From: Pandoraea norimbergensis
GTDB taxonomy: Bacteria; Pseudomonadota; Gammaproteobacteria; Burkholderiales; Burkholderiaceae
Length of the DNA: 64,000 nt
Reading direction: 5' to 3'
Assembly (NCBI RefSeq): GCF_001465545.3
Contig: NZ_CP013480.3
Span: forward strand, 5,394,001-5,458,000
Under the pieces are notes generated by a model that made no database searches, was not told the origin of the DNA, and was given only the letters and a program-made list of their open reading frames with translations. Position 1 is the first letter of the stretch, and each line of letters starts with the position of its first letter. The position numbers and the translations under genes were made by a program. Positions 24,579 to 34,131 of this stretch are shown here, piece by piece.

Positions 24579-25277
24579 ATGGACCGCATCCCAGACCACC
24601 CGAGCGCCCCCGAATCCCCTCAGGCCAGCGTGTCGAGCGGCCCCGGATGCACCCAGTACCCGCCCGACCTCGGCATTGCCCACCATCTGAGCCCCGAAGA
24701 GCTGTCGCGCTCGCTCGACGCCGCGCTCGCCGGCTGGAACGGCAAGCAGGATCTCTGGATCTTTGCCTACGGCTCGCTGATCTGGAATCCGGGTGTGCCG
24801 ATGGAAGAAAGCCTGCACGCCCGCGTGTTCGGCTATCACCGGGGCCTTTATCTGTGGTCGCGCGTCAATCGCGGCACGCCGGAACACCCGGGCCTCGTGC
24901 TCGCACTCGACCGGGGCGGCTCATGTGCCGGCGTAGCGTTGCGTCTGTCCGCTGCGACGGCGCGTGCACATCTCGAATCGCTCTGGCACCGTGAAATGGC
25001 GATGGGTTCTTACCGTCCGGCGTGGCTGCACTGCGCGCTCGCCGATGGCCGCACCACACCCGCGCTCGCTTTCGTGATGCGCCGCGACGTGAAAAGTTAC
25101 GCCGGCCGCCTGCCCGACAACATCGTGCGCAAGGTGTTCGATCAGGCGCAGGGCCGCTACGGCACCACCCACGATTACGTGGCTCGCACGGTCAAGGCAC
25201 TTCGCGAAGCGGGCATGCCCGACCCCGCGCTCGAAGCCGTGCTGCACCGCTGCGGTGCACCGACCGGCCAGCGCTGA
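24579..25277 (+). CDS. ChaC-like gamma-glutamylcyclotransferase
   Basis: The protein has 232 residues and the ChaC/GGCT fold, which cleaves glutathione to 5-oxoproline and Cys-Gly. The glycine-rich substrate loop is IFAYGSLIWNPG, followed by GYHRGLYLWSRVNRGTPEHPG. The likely catalytic acid is the Glu in ESLWHREMAMGSY. The N-terminal 40 residues are Pro/Ser-rich and not part of the domain, so a later start is possible. It lies 21 bp after ybeY and may be read from the same message, though the function is unrelated. Confidence 0.88.
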   Translation: MDRIPDHPSAPESPQASVSSGPGCTQYPPDLGIAHHLSPEELSRSLDAALAGWNGKQDLWIFAYGSLIWNPGVPMEESLHARVFGYHRGLYLWSRVNRGTPEHPGLVLALDRGGSCAGVALRLSAATARAHLESLWHREMAMGSYRPAWLHCALADGRTTPALAFVMRRDVKSYAGRLPDNIVRKVFDQAQGRYGTTHDYVARTVKALREAGMPDPALEAVLHRCGAPTGQR

Positions 25278-25355
25278 CACGGCAATGGCGTGCATCTGGT
25301 GTATCCTTTAGCTTCCTGAAACAGCTCGGCGTCCGCCCAACTTGGACGCGCCGTC

Positions 25356-26231
25356 ATGAACGACCCTTATCCCAGTCGACCCGGTCAAAGAAAGCCCGAA
25401 AAACCTCGCTCTCTGCTCGAACGCCTCACCGATCTGATTTCCCCGGAGCCGGAGTCGCGCGCAGAGTTGCTCGAAATTCTGCAAGACGCTCACGCCCGCA
25501 ACCTGATGGACGCCGATTCTCTGGCGATGATCGAGGGCGTGTTCCAGGTGGCCGATCTGTGCGCACGCGACATCATGGTGCCTCGCGCTCAGATGGACGC
25601 CATCAACATCGAACAGACTCCCGAAGAATTCATGCCGTTCGCACTGGAACAGGCGCACTCGCGCTATCCCGTGTATGAAGGCAATCGCGACAACATCATC
25701 GGCATTCTGCTCGCGAAGGATCTGCTTCGTTTCTACGCGAATCACGACTTCGATGTGCGCGACATGCTGCGCCCGGCGGTGTTCATCCCCGAGTCGAAGC
25801 GCCTGAACGTGTTGCTGCATGACTTCCGCGTGAACCGCAACCACATCGCCATCGTCGTGGACGAATACGGCGGCGTGGCCGGTCTCATCACCATTGAAGA
25901 CGTGCTCGAACAGATCGTCGGCGACATCGAAGACGAGTACGACTTCGACGAAGAAGAAGACAACATCATCGCCGCGCCCGATGGCAGTTATCGCATTCGC
26001 GCGCTCACCGAAATCGAGCAGTTCAACGACGCCTTCGGCACCCAGTTCGTCGATGCCGAAAACGACACGATCGGCGGTATGATCACGCACCAGTTCGGTC
26101 GTGTGCCGCGCCGTGGCGAACGTCTGCGCGTCGGCAATCTCGTGTTCGAAGTGCTGCGTGCCGACGGCCGCCAGATTCATATGCTGCTCTTGCGGCGCGT
26201 GGAACCGGCCCCCGTCGTTCAGCCTGACTAA
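25356..26231 (+). CDS. corC: CorC/HlyC family CBS-domain protein
   Basis: The protein has 291 residues. Two CBS domains (from VADLCARDIMVPRAQMDAI to about residue 190) are followed by a C-terminal CorC/HlyC FAD-like domain (EDNIIAAPDGSYRIRALTEIEQFNDAFG). It lacks the membrane DUF21 domain, as the soluble CorC does. It is associated with magnesium and cobalt efflux and lies directly before lnt, a conserved arrangement (ybeX-lnt). The biochemical role is not settled for the family. Confidence 0.92.
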   Translation: MNDPYPSRPGQRKPEKPRSLLERLTDLISPEPESRAELLEILQDAHARNLMDADSLAMIEGVFQVADLCARDIMVPRAQMDAINIEQTPEEFMPFALEQAHSRYPVYEGNRDNIIGILLAKDLLRFYANHDFDVRDMLRPAVFIPESKRLNVLLHDFRVNRNHIAIVVDEYGGVAGLITIEDVLEQIVGDIEDEYDFDEEEDNIIAAPDGSYRIRALTEIEQFNDAFGTQFVDAENDTIGGMITHQFGRVPRRGERLRVGNLVFEVLRADGRQIHMLLLRRVEPAPVVQPD

Positions 26232-26243
26232 TTTCAACGATCC

Positions 26244-27800
26244 ATGCAGGAAATGACCGTCCACGCGCCCGAGCGGCGCTCGTGGCCGGCCTGGCGCGCG
26301 CGTGCGCTCGCCGGTCTGGCCGGTATTGCTCAGACACTGGCTTTCGCCCCCCGAGACGTTTGGTGGCTGCAACTGCTGGCCATGGCCGGCCTGTTCGCGC
26401 TACTTGAGCGCAGCCCGTCGCGGCGCGATGCGTTGTGGCTCGGCGGCTGCTTCGGCGTGGCGTCGTTCGTCTCCGGCATCTGGTGGCTCTACATCAGCAT
26501 GCACACCTACGGTGGCATGCCCGGCGTGATGGCCGGTGCCGCCGTCGTGCTGTTCTCGCTCTATCTGGCGATCTACCCAGCGCTCGCGGCCTTCGTCACG
26601 CGCTGGGTTCCGGCCACGGGCCCGTGGCGCACGTTTGCGTTTGCCGGAGCCTGGACGCTCGCCGAATGGCTGCGCGGCACCGTCTTCACCGGTTTCCCGT
26701 GGCTCTCACCCGGTTACGCTCACGTCGATGGCCCACTCGCCGGCTTCGCGCCGCTGCTGGGCGTGTACGGCATTGGCGGTCTTGCTGCACTGACCGCCGC
26801 GTGGTTCGCCCGCGCGGTGTTGCCGCTGAACATGGCGACGCGACCGGCGCGCCGGCTGCTCGCGGTCGTCGGCGTGCTCGCACTGCTCGGCATCGGCGCC
26901 GGTCTCACCCGTCACGCGTGGACCACGCCTGCGGGCCAACCGCTCACGGTGCGGCTGCTGCAAGGCAATATCCCCCAAGACATGAAGTTCGAGCGCGCCG
27001 GCATCGATCACGCGATGGCGCTCTATCGCGACATGATCACCGCAGCGCCGGCCGACCTGATCATTACGCCGGAAACGGCCTTCCCGGTGCTGCTGCAAGG
27101 GATTCCTCCGGAAATCGCCGCGCCCATTCGTGAATTTGCCGATCGCACCGGCTCGCACGTCGTGCTCGGCGCCGTGGGCGCGACGTTGACGCCGCAAGGC
27201 CCGACGGACCTGACCAACAGCCTGTTCGGCGTCTCGCCGCGCGACCAGACGCTGCATCGCTACGACAAACACCATCTCGTGCCATTCGGTGAATTCGTGC
27301 CGTGGGGCTTCCGGTGGTTTGTCGACATGATGCATATCCCGCTGGGCGACTTCCTGCGCGGCTCGGCAACACCGACCGGCTTCCCGGTGCGCGATCAGCG
27401 TGTGGCGCTCGACATCTGCTACGAAGACTTGTTCGGCGAAGAGATCGCTCAGGCGCTGCGCAATATGCCGGAGCCCGCGACGGTGCTTGCCAACTCGACC
27501 AATCTGGCGTGGTTTGGCGACACCATCGCGCTGGACCAGCATCTGCAAATCGCCCGCATGCGCACGCTCGAAACTGGGCGTCCGATGCTGCGTGCGACCA
27601 ACACCGGCACGACGGCCATCATCGATGCACAGGGTCACGTGCAAGGCCGCCTGCCGGCGATGACCGTCGGCGCGCTCACGGGCAAGGTGCAGCCCTATAC
27701 GGGCCTCACGCCTTATGTGCGTTTCGGCAATGTGCCGGCGCTGCTGCTGGCGCTGGCCGCCCTCGGCCTTGGCCTGATCGCCGGACGACGCGCGCGCTGA
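26244..27800 (+). CDS. lnt: Apolipoprotein N-acyltransferase Lnt
   Basis: This inner-membrane enzyme has 518 residues and adds the third acyl chain to lipoproteins after signal peptide removal. About six helices precede a periplasmic nitrilase-like domain with the catalytic Glu (IITPETAFPVL), Lys (RYDKHHLVPFGE) and Cys (ALDICYEDLFG), and a final helix. It starts 12 bp after corC. ATG 26244 or the in-frame ATG 26253 could be used. Confidence 0.95.
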   Translation: MQEMTVHAPERRSWPAWRARALAGLAGIAQTLAFAPRDVWWLQLLAMAGLFALLERSPSRRDALWLGGCFGVASFVSGIWWLYISMHTYGGMPGVMAGAAVVLFSLYLAIYPALAAFVTRWVPATGPWRTFAFAGAWTLAEWLRGTVFTGFPWLSPGYAHVDGPLAGFAPLLGVYGIGGLAALTAAWFARAVLPLNMATRPARRLLAVVGVLALLGIGAGLTRHAWTTPAGQPLTVRLLQGNIPQDMKFERAGIDHAMALYRDMITAAPADLIITPETAFPVLLQGIPPEIAAPIREFADRTGSHVVLGAVGATLTPQGPTDLTNSLFGVSPRDQTLHRYDKHHLVPFGEFVPWGFRWFVDMMHIPLGDFLRGSATPTGFPVRDQRVALDICYEDLFGEEIAQALRNMPEPATVLANSTNLAWFGDTIALDQHLQIARMRTLETGRPMLRATNTGTTAIIDAQGHVQGRLPAMTVGALTGKVQPYTGLTPYVRFGNVPALLLALAALGLGLIAGRRAR

Positions 27801-27908
27801 GTCCGTCACACAAATGCGCCACGCTTGACGGGCGCTGCGGCACGGCCGGCGCCTCATTGGTCGGCCAACACCCCGCTCGGGCCGGATTCCCGCTAAAATT
27901 CAAGGTTT

Positions 27909-27973
27909 TGGGGCCTGTTCACCCTGGTTTTTGGCGGGCAATCCTTGCCCGATATCAGGATGAACAGGCCCCA
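27909..27973 (+). promoter_or_regulatory. Long nested hairpin in the glyQS upstream region
   Basis: An 18-bp stem with a single C-A mismatch is formed by 27909-27926 (starts TGGGGCCTGTTCACC) and 27956-27973 (starts CAGGATGAACAGGCC). Inside it sits a perfect 7-bp hairpin, CGGGCAA-TCC-TTGCCCG, at 27935-27951. No T-run follows, so it is not a standard intrinsic terminator. It lies about 80 nt before the glyQ start. It may be a structured mRNA leader, the 3' end of lnt, or a DNA inverted repeat. A tRNA-binding T-box was considered and not found. Confidence 0.5.
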
Positions 27974-28053
27974 GTTCGTCGGCCGCGCTCGCGGCCGGGC
28001 CGATGAACTGCGCAAAATCCGCATATTTCTCTTTTCGTCCGCGCGAATTCATC

Positions 28054-28992
28054 ATGCTTACCTTTCAACAAGTCATCCTGACGTTGCAGGATTACTGGGA
28101 CAAGCAAGGCTGTGCGTTGCTCCAGCCTTACGACATGGAGGTCGGCGCCGGTACCTCGCACACCGCCACGTTCCTGCGCGCAATCGGCCCGGAGCCGTGG
28201 CGCGCCGCCTACGTGCAGCCGTCGCGCCGTCCGAAGGATGGCCGCTATGGCGAGAACCCGAACCGCATGCAGCACTACTACCAGTACCAGGTGGTGCTCA
28301 AGCCGGCACCGGAGAACATTCTCGACCTGTATCTGGGTTCGCTGCGTGCGCTCGGTCTCGATCTGACCGAAAACGACGTGCGCTTCGTCGAAGACGACTG
28401 GGAAAACCCCACGCTCGGCGCTTGGGGTCTGGGCTGGGAAGTGTGGCTCAACGGCATGGAAGTCACGCAGTTCACCTACTTCCAGCAAGTGGGCGGTCTG
28501 GACTGCAAGCCCGTGCTCGGCGAAATTACCTACGGGATCGAGCGTCTGGCGATGTATCTACAACAGGTCGAGAACGTGTACGACCTCGTGTGGACGGAAT
28601 GGGAGGAGCAGACGGCTGACGGCCCGGTCACGCGCCGCCTGACGTATGGCGACGTGTTCCATCAGAACGAAGTCGAGCAGTCGACGTACAACTTCGAGCA
28701 CTCGAACCAGCCGATGCTGTTCAGCTTCTTCGATAACTACGAGAGCGAAGCCAAGCGCCTCATCGAAGCCGAACTGGCCCTGCCGGCCTACGAAATGATT
28801 CTGAAGGCGGCACACACCTTCAACCTGCTCGACGCCCGTGGCGCCATCTCGGTGACCGAACGTGCGGCGTACATCGGCCGTATCCGGGCGCTGTCGCGCC
28901 TGATCGCACAGGCCTACTACGCTTCGCGCGAGAAGCTCGGTTTCCCGATGCTGAACGCCCCCGCCGCCCAAACCCGAACGCAAGCCGCATGA
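28054..28992 (+). CDS. glyQ: Glycyl-tRNA synthetase alpha subunit
   Basis: This catalytic (class II) subunit of the alpha2beta2 bacterial glycyl-tRNA synthetase has 312 residues. It starts at the typical [20 protein letters not shown] and shows [19 protein letters not shown], the motif 2 region [24 protein letters not shown], and motif 3-like [16 protein letters not shown] 28054 is chosen by homology to the family N-terminus. It overlaps glyS by 4 nt. Confidence 0.97.
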   Translation: MLTFQQVILTLQDYWDKQGCALLQPYDMEVGAGTSHTATFLRAIGPEPWRAAYVQPSRRPKDGRYGENPNRMQHYYQYQVVLKPAPENILDLYLGSLRALGLDLTENDVRFVEDDWENPTLGAWGLGWEVWLNGMEVTQFTYFQQVGGLDCKPVLGEITYGIERLAMYLQQVENVYDLVWTEWEEQTADGPVTRRLTYGDVFHQNEVEQSTYNFEHSNQPMLFSFFDNYESEAKRLIEAELALPAYEMILKAAHTFNLLDARGAISVTERAAYIGRIRALSRLIAQAYYASREKLGFPMLNAPAAQTRTQAA

Positions 28993-31100
28993 TGAGCACC
29001 GCACAACGTACCCTGCTGGTCGAACTGCTGACCGAAGAACTGCCGCCGAAGGCACTGGCACGTCTGGGCGACGCCTTTGCCGACGGCATCGCCAACGGCC
29101 TGCGCTCGCGCGGTCTCACGACCGACGCCAGCGTCGTCACGCCGTATGCCACGCCGCGCCGTCTGGCCGTCACGATTACCCACGTGCTCGAGCGCGCCCC
29201 GGATGCCACCATCCGCGCGAAGGTGCTGCCGGTGTCCGTCGCGCTCGACGCCAACGGCAACCCGACCCCGCCGCTCGCGAAGAAGCTCGCCGCGATGGGC
29301 TTCGCCGACCTGCCGGTCGCGAGCCTTGAGCGCGCCATGGACGGCAAGGCCGAAGCCTTCTTCCATACCTACACGGCCGCCGGTGCCCAACTGGCCGGCG
29401 CGCTGCAAGCCTCGCTCGACGAAACGCTCGGCAAGCTGCCCATCCCGAAGGTCATGAGCTACCAGCGCCCCGATGGCGAAACGGTGCAGTTCGTGCGTCC
29501 GGTGCATGGTCTGATTGCGCTGCACGGCGACACGCTCGTGCCGGCCACGGCGATCGGTCTGACGTCTGGCAACAAGACCCTGGGTCATCGCTTCCTGTCG
29601 AACGGTGAAGTCGTGATCCACAACGCGGACGAATACGCCGCCACGCTGCTCGACGAAGGCAAGGTCTACGCGAGCTACACGGCCCGGCGCGATGCGATTC
29701 GCGAGCAACTGCTCGCCGCTGCCGGCAACGACCACGTGGTCATGCCCGACGCGCTGCTCGACGAAGTCACCGCACTGGTGGAATGGCCGGCCGTCTACGC
29801 CTGCCATTTCGAAAGCGAGTTCCTCGCCGTGCCGCAGGAGTGCCTGATTCTCACGATGCAGACGAATCAAAAGTACTTCGCGCTCACCGACAAGCCGCTT
29901 GCCGAGGGCGGGCGTCTGACGAACCGTTTCCTGATCGTCTCGAACATCGCCACCGACAAGCCGGAGCAGATCGTGACCGGCAACGAGCGCGTTGTGCGCC
30001 CGCGTCTGGCCGATGCGAAGTTCTTCTTCGAGCAGGACAAGAAGAAGCCGCTGGCCGATCGCGTGCCGTTGCTCGCCAACGTCGTGTATCACAACAAGCT
30101 GGGTTCGCAGCTCGAACGCACGAAGCGCCTCTCGGCACTCGCGGGTGCGATTGCGCAGATGACCGGCAGCGACGTGGCACTGGCCGAGCGCGGTGCACTG
30201 CTGGCCAAAGCCGACTTGCTGACCGACATGGTCGGCGAGTTCCCGGAGCTGCAAGGCACGATGGGCACGTACTACGCACGCCACGACGGCGAGCCGGACG
30301 ATGTCGCCCTCGCCTGCTCGGAACACTACCAGCCGCGCTTTGCCGGCGACGCCCTGCCCGTGAGCCCGACCGGCACGGCCGTGGCGCTGGCCGACAAGCT
30401 CGAAACACTCGTCGGCATCTGGGGCATCGGCCTGCAACCGACCGGCGAGAAAGACCCGTTCGCGCTGCGTCGCCACGCCCTCGGCATCGCGCGCATGCTC
30501 ATCGAGAAGCGTCTGCCCGTGATGTTGCCCGACCTGCTTCGCGTGGCTTACGACGGCTTCACCACGGGCGTGGCTGATGGCGCTTATCTGCACGATGTCT
30601 ACCTGTTTGTGCTCGATCGCGTGCGCGGTTACCTGCGTGAGCGTGGCTTCGGTGCGAACGAAATCGAAGCCGTACTGGCCAATCAGCCCCCGTATCTGGG
30701 TGACTTGATCGAGCGTCTGGAAGCCGTGCGTGCGTTCTCGGCACTGCCGCAAGCCGAAGCGCTGGCGGCTGCCAACAAACGTATCGGCAACATTCTGAAG
30801 AAGACGGCGCCGCCGCCGGACGGTGTGATTCAGCCGTCGCTGCTCATAGAACCGGCTGAAAAGGCGCTCGCCGCCGCGCTCGACAAGGTGACGCCGCTGG
30901 TGGAAACGAGCTTCGAGGCGCGTCAGTACGAGCAGGCGTTGACGGCGCTGGCGCAATTGCGCGATGCGGTCGACGCCTTCTTCAACGACGTGATGGTGAT
31001 GGCCGACGACGAGGCGCTGCGCAACAACCGCCTCGCGTTGCTCACGCGCCTGCACGCGCAGATGAACCGTGTGGCCGATCTCTCGAAGCTCGCCGCCTAA
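28989..31100 (+). CDS. glyS: Glycyl-tRNA synthetase beta subunit
   Basis: The protein has 703 residues. The beta subunit binds tRNA-Gly and completes the enzyme. The N-terminal [26 protein letters not shown] is diagnostic, and a C-terminal anticodon-binding helical region lies near residues 580-690. The start is one of two adjacent ATG codons (28989 or 28992) overlapping the glyQ stop, which couples translation of the two subunits. Confidence 0.97.
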   Translation: MMSTAQRTLLVELLTEELPPKALARLGDAFADGIANGLRSRGLTTDASVVTPYATPRRLAVTITHVLERAPDATIRAKVLPVSVALDANGNPTPPLAKKLAAMGFADLPVASLERAMDGKAEAFFHTYTAAGAQLAGALQASLDETLGKLPIPKVMSYQRPDGETVQFVRPVHGLIALHGDTLVPATAIGLTSGNKTLGHRFLSNGEVVIHNADEYAATLLDEGKVYASYTARRDAIREQLLAAAGNDHVVMPDALLDEVTALVEWPAVYACHFESEFLAVPQECLILTMQTNQKYFALTDKPLAEGGRLTNRFLIVSNIATDKPEQIVTGNERVVRPRLADAKFFFEQDKKKPLADRVPLLANVVYHNKLGSQLERTKRLSALAGAIAQMTGSDVALAERGALLAKADLLTDMVGEFPELQGTMGTYYARHDGEPDDVALACSEHYQPRFAGDALPVSPTGTAVALADKLETLVGIWGIGLQPTGEKDPFALRRHALGIARMLIEKRLPVMLPDLLRVAYDGFTTGVADGAYLHDVYLFVLDRVRGYLRERGFGANEIEAVLANQPPYLGDLIERLEAVRAFSALPQAEALAAANKRIGNILKKTAPPPDGVIQPSLLIEPAEKALAAALDKVTPLVETSFEARQYEQALTALAQLRDAVDAFFNDVMVMADDEALRNNRLALLTRLHAQMNRVADLSKLAA

Positions 31101-31114
31101 GTTGCCGATATCCG

Positions 31115-31726
31115 ATGCCGAACATGGACTCGCGTAAAGACCGCACCCCCGGCCCCGCCGCTCGCAAGCTGGTGATTCTCGACCGTGACGGCGTGATCAA
31201 CGTCGACTCGGACCAGTTCATCAAGTCGACCGACGAGTGGGTGCCGCTGCCCGGCAGCCTCGAAGCGATTGGCCGGTTGAATCAGGCCGGCTATCGCGTG
31301 GTCGTGGCCACTAACCAGTCGGGCGTCGGACGCGGTCTGTTCGACATGGCAACGCTGGGCGCCATGCACGCCAAGATGTCGAAGCTGGCTGCCGCGGCGG
31401 GTGGCCGTATCGACGCGGTGTTTTTCTGTCCGCACACGTCAGCGGAGGGTTGTGATTGCCGCAAACCGAAGCCCGGCCTGTTTCAGGAAATCGCCCGGCG
31501 CTATGAAGTCGACCTGACCGGCGTGCCGGCCGTGGGCGATTCGTTGCGCGACTTGCAGGCGGCTGCCGCCGTGGGTGCCCACCCGCATCTGGTGCTCACC
31601 GGCAAGGGCAAGAAAACACTGGCCGCCGGCAACTTGCCGGAAGGCACCCGCGTGCACGACAGCCTTCAGGCATTCGTGCGCGACATGCTCGCTGAAGAGG
31701 ATGCCAAGGACGCCAAGGGTGGCTGA
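31115..31726 (+). CDS. gmhB: D-glycero-beta-D-manno-heptose 1,7-bisphosphate 7-phosphatase GmhB
   Basis: This HAD-superfamily phosphatase of ADP-heptose synthesis for the LPS core has 203 residues. The nucleophile motif is ILDRDGVIN (Asp23, Asp25), with TNQSGV and the C-terminal KPKPG and GDSLRDLQAA motifs. The zinc loop CPHTSAEGCDC (Cys, His, Cys, Cys) is specific to GmhB and histidinol-phosphatase relatives. It is encoded 14 bp after glyS and 6 bp before plsC. Confidence 0.93.
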   Translation: MPNMDSRKDRTPGPAARKLVILDRDGVINVDSDQFIKSTDEWVPLPGSLEAIGRLNQAGYRVVVATNQSGVGRGLFDMATLGAMHAKMSKLAAAAGGRIDAVFFCPHTSAEGCDCRKPKPGLFQEIARRYEVDLTGVPAVGDSLRDLQAAAAVGAHPHLVLTGKGKKTLAAGNLPEGTRVHDSLQAFVRDMLAEEDAKDAKGG

Positions 31727-31732
31727 CGCGGT

Positions 31733-32581
31733 GTGAGACCGCTCATGCCGCTCATGCCCGCTCAAACGCCTGAAACACCCGACGCTCCCCGGCCCACTCA
31801 TTCAAGCCCAGATCTGATGCAGCGACTTCGTTCGATTCTTTTCTTCCTCTACCTGATCGTCTTTACGATTCCGTACGCCATCGCGTGCATCGTGACGTTT
31901 CCGATCCTCAACCGCGTCCGGCGTTATTGGTTCGCGGTGGGCTGGTGCCGCACGACGATGATCGTGGCCGACAAACTGTGCGGCATTCGATACCGTGTGA
32001 TCGGTCGCGAGAACCTGCCCGACACGCCCGCCATCGTGCTCTCGAAGCACCAGTCGGCGTGGGAAACGCTCGCGCTGCCGGCACTCATGCCGCGCCCGCT
32101 GTGCTTCGTGTTCAAGCGCGAATTGCTCTACGTGCCGTTCTTCGGCTGGGCGCTCGGCCTGCTGAGCATGATTCACATCAACCGCAGCAAGGGCACCGAT
32201 GCGTTCCAGTCGGTAGTGGCGCAGGGGCGTGAGCGTCTGGCCGAAGGCTCGTGGATCATCATGTTCCCGGAAGGCACGCGCACGAGGACCGGCTCGCGCA
32301 ACAAGTACAAGTCGGGCGGTGCGCGTCTGGCAGCAACGACCGGGGCACCGGTCGTGCCCATCGCGCACAATGCCGGACGCATGTGGCCGCGCAATTCGTT
32401 CATGAAATTCCCCGGTGAAGTGATCGTCTCGATCGGCCCGGTGATTCAGACGGAAGGACGCACGCCGGAAGCCGTGAATGCTGATGTGGCCGAATGGATC
32501 GAACGTGAGATGATTCGTATCGATCCGGCAGCCTACACGTCGGCCCCAAAAGCTACGCCGGAAGCCACCCCTCGGACCTGA
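31733..32581 (+). CDS. plsC: 1-acyl-sn-glycerol-3-phosphate acyltransferase
   Basis: This enzyme of 282 residues or fewer makes phosphatidic acid at the inner membrane. An N-terminal membrane helix (ILFFLYLIVFTIPYAIACIV) precedes the acyltransferase fold, with blocks KHQSAWETLALP, FKRELLYVPFFGW, INRSKG and MFPEGTRTR. The first block is H-x4-E rather than the textbook H-x4-D. The start is uncertain: GTG 31733, ATG 31745 and ATG 31817 are in frame, and the Pro/Thr-rich first 28 residues favour a later one. It follows gmhB closely. Confidence 0.9.
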   Translation: MRPLMPLMPAQTPETPDAPRPTHSSPDLMQRLRSILFFLYLIVFTIPYAIACIVTFPILNRVRRYWFAVGWCRTTMIVADKLCGIRYRVIGRENLPDTPAIVLSKHQSAWETLALPALMPRPLCFVFKRELLYVPFFGWALGLLSMIHINRSKGTDAFQSVVAQGRERLAEGSWIIMFPEGTRTRTGSRNKYKSGGARLAATTGAPVVPIAHNAGRMWPRNSFMKFPGEVIVSIGPVIQTEGRTPEAVNADVAEWIEREMIRIDPAAYTSAPKATPEATPRT

Positions 32582-32601
32582 GCGCACTACGAGACAGTCT
32601 C

Positions 32602-33567
32602 ATGTCGAAAGCCCGAACCGCGAACCGTAACGCCAGCAATACCCGCGATCGCCGCTCCCGGCATGAGATGCTCGTTCCCCAGATGGAACTCGACCTGTTC
32701 GGCAGCCCGGCCGCCGAAGCCAATGGTGTGGCGACCGATGCACCGGCCCCCGCCCCTGCCCCCACACCGGTTATCCCCGCTACTCCCGCTACTCCCGCCA
32801 TCCCCGACACGCCTGAGCCGCCCAAGCCGCGCCGTGCGCCCGCCGCCGGCGAGCGCGTGATCATGCTCGACGGGCACGCGCTCTATTACCGCTTCAAGCG
32901 CTCGTCGCGCCGCACGATCGGCTTCATCATCGATGAGTCGGGGCTTGCGGTAACCGCACCGCGCTGGGTCACGATCGCTGACGTCGAAGCTGCCGTCGTC
33001 GAAAAGAAGCGCTGGATCTTCAACAAGATCGCCGAGTTTCGCGAACGCTCGGCCCGGCGCGTGATTCCGCGCGTGAACTGGGTCGACGGCGCGACGCTGC
33101 CGTATCTCGGTCACACGCTGACCGTGCGTCTTGGCGGCCGCCCCGGTGCGCAGCAATACGACATTCACACGCACACGCTCTGGCTCGACCTGCCGCCGCA
33201 AGCCGCGCCTGAACAGATGCGCGACCGTGTGCAAGGCTGGTTGCAGCAGGAAGCGCGCAAGCTCTTCACGACCCGGCTCGACGTTTATGGTGAGCGCCTC
33301 GGCGTGAGCTACTCGGCACTTGGATTGTCCTCGGCGACCACCCGCTGGGGCAGTTGCAGCGCCGATGGCCGCATTCGCCTGAACTGGCGTCTGATCCACT
33401 TTCCGCTGGGTGTGATCGACTACGTGGTGGCGCACGAACTGGCGCATTTGAAGGAAATGAACCACGGGCCGCGCTTCTGGCAGGCGGTAGCGTCGATCTT
33501 TCCGGAGTTCGAATCCGCGCGCGACACACTCAAGTCGCATGCCCCGGAATGGCTGCCGGAGTTTTAA
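32602..33567 (+). CDS. YgjP-like (DUF45/M48-type) metal-dependent hydrolase
   Basis: The protein has 321 residues. The C-terminal two thirds form the YgjP/WLM-like metallopeptidase domain with zinc motif VVAHELAHLKEMNHGPRFW (HExxH plus a third His) and the upstream block SATTRWGSCSADGRIRLNWRL. The N-terminal 90 residues are low-complexity, Pro/Ala/Thr-rich and probably disordered. No signal peptide is seen, so it is likely cytoplasmic. No substrate is known for this family. It lies 20 bp after plsC. Confidence 0.88.
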   Translation: MSKARTANRNASNTRDRRSRHEMLVPQMELDLFGSPAAEANGVATDAPAPAPAPTPVIPATPATPAIPDTPEPPKPRRAPAAGERVIMLDGHALYYRFKRSSRRTIGFIIDESGLAVTAPRWVTIADVEAAVVEKKRWIFNKIAEFRERSARRVIPRVNWVDGATLPYLGHTLTVRLGGRPGAQQYDIHTHTLWLDLPPQAAPEQMRDRVQGWLQQEARKLFTTRLDVYGERLGVSYSALGLSSATTRWGSCSADGRIRLNWRLIHFPLGVIDYVVAHELAHLKEMNHGPRFWQAVASIFPEFESARDTLKSHAPEWLPEF

Positions 33568-33666
33568 GCGTCACGCTGAAATGGCTCAACGCTGCATGAA
33601 CGCCGCTCATTTTTGCTGACGCGGGTACAATTGACGCTTCGTTTGTCCCCACACAGTCAAAACACC

Positions 33667-34068
33667 ATGCGAATGCTCCACACCATGCTGCGCGTCGGCG
33701 ACTTGCAGCGCTCGATCGACTTCTACACGCGCGTGCTCGGCATGCAACTGCTGCGCCAGAGCGAAAACCCCGAGTACAAGTACACGCTGGCTTTCGTGGG
33801 CTACGGCGCCGAGTCAGAGAACACCGTGCTTGAGCTGACCTACAACTGGGGCGTGGAAAAGTACGAGATCGGCACGGCGTTCGGCCATCTGGCCGTTGAA
33901 GTCGACGACGCCTACAAGGCTTGCGACACGATCCGCGCCGCGGGCGGTAAAGTCTCGCGCGAAGCCGGCCCGGTCAAGGGCGGCACCACGGTCATCGCCT
34001 TCGTGGAAGATCCGGACGGCTACAAGATCGAACTGATCCAGAAGCATTCGGCCAAGGGCGGCCTGTAA
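33667..34068 (+). CDS. gloA: Lactoylglutathione lyase (glyoxalase I)
   Basis: This metalloenzyme has 133 residues and converts the methylglyoxal-glutathione adduct to S-lactoylglutathione. Metal ligands fit GloA: His in [11 protein letters not shown], Glu in VLELTYNWG, His in [10 protein letters not shown] and Glu in GYKIELIQ. The short form without the eukaryotic insertion suggests the nickel/cobalt-type bacterial enzyme. ATG 33667 gives the standard family N-terminus; an in-frame upstream start at 33613 would add 18 atypical residues. Confidence 0.95.
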   Translation: MRMLHTMLRVGDLQRSIDFYTRVLGMQLLRQSENPEYKYTLAFVGYGAESENTVLELTYNWGVEKYEIGTAFGHLAVEVDDAYKACDTIRAAGGKVSREAGPVKGGTTVIAFVEDPDGYKIELIQKHSAKGGL

Positions 34069-34131
34069 GACACGACGGCGGCGCGGGTCCCGGTTCTCCA
34101 CCGAGGGTCGGGCAGCGCCGCCAGCAACGCC

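Noticed and set aside
27801..28053. T-box or glycine riboswitch before glyQS
   Set aside because: No T-box sequence, specifier loop or glycine-aptamer core was recognised. The nested hairpin alone does not define either class.
34077..34122. GGCGGCGC/GCGCCGCC hairpin between gloA and the rubredoxin gene as an intrinsic terminator
   Set aside because: There is an 8-bp GC stem with inner pairing but no T-run on either strand. It may affect 3' ends but cannot be called a terminator.
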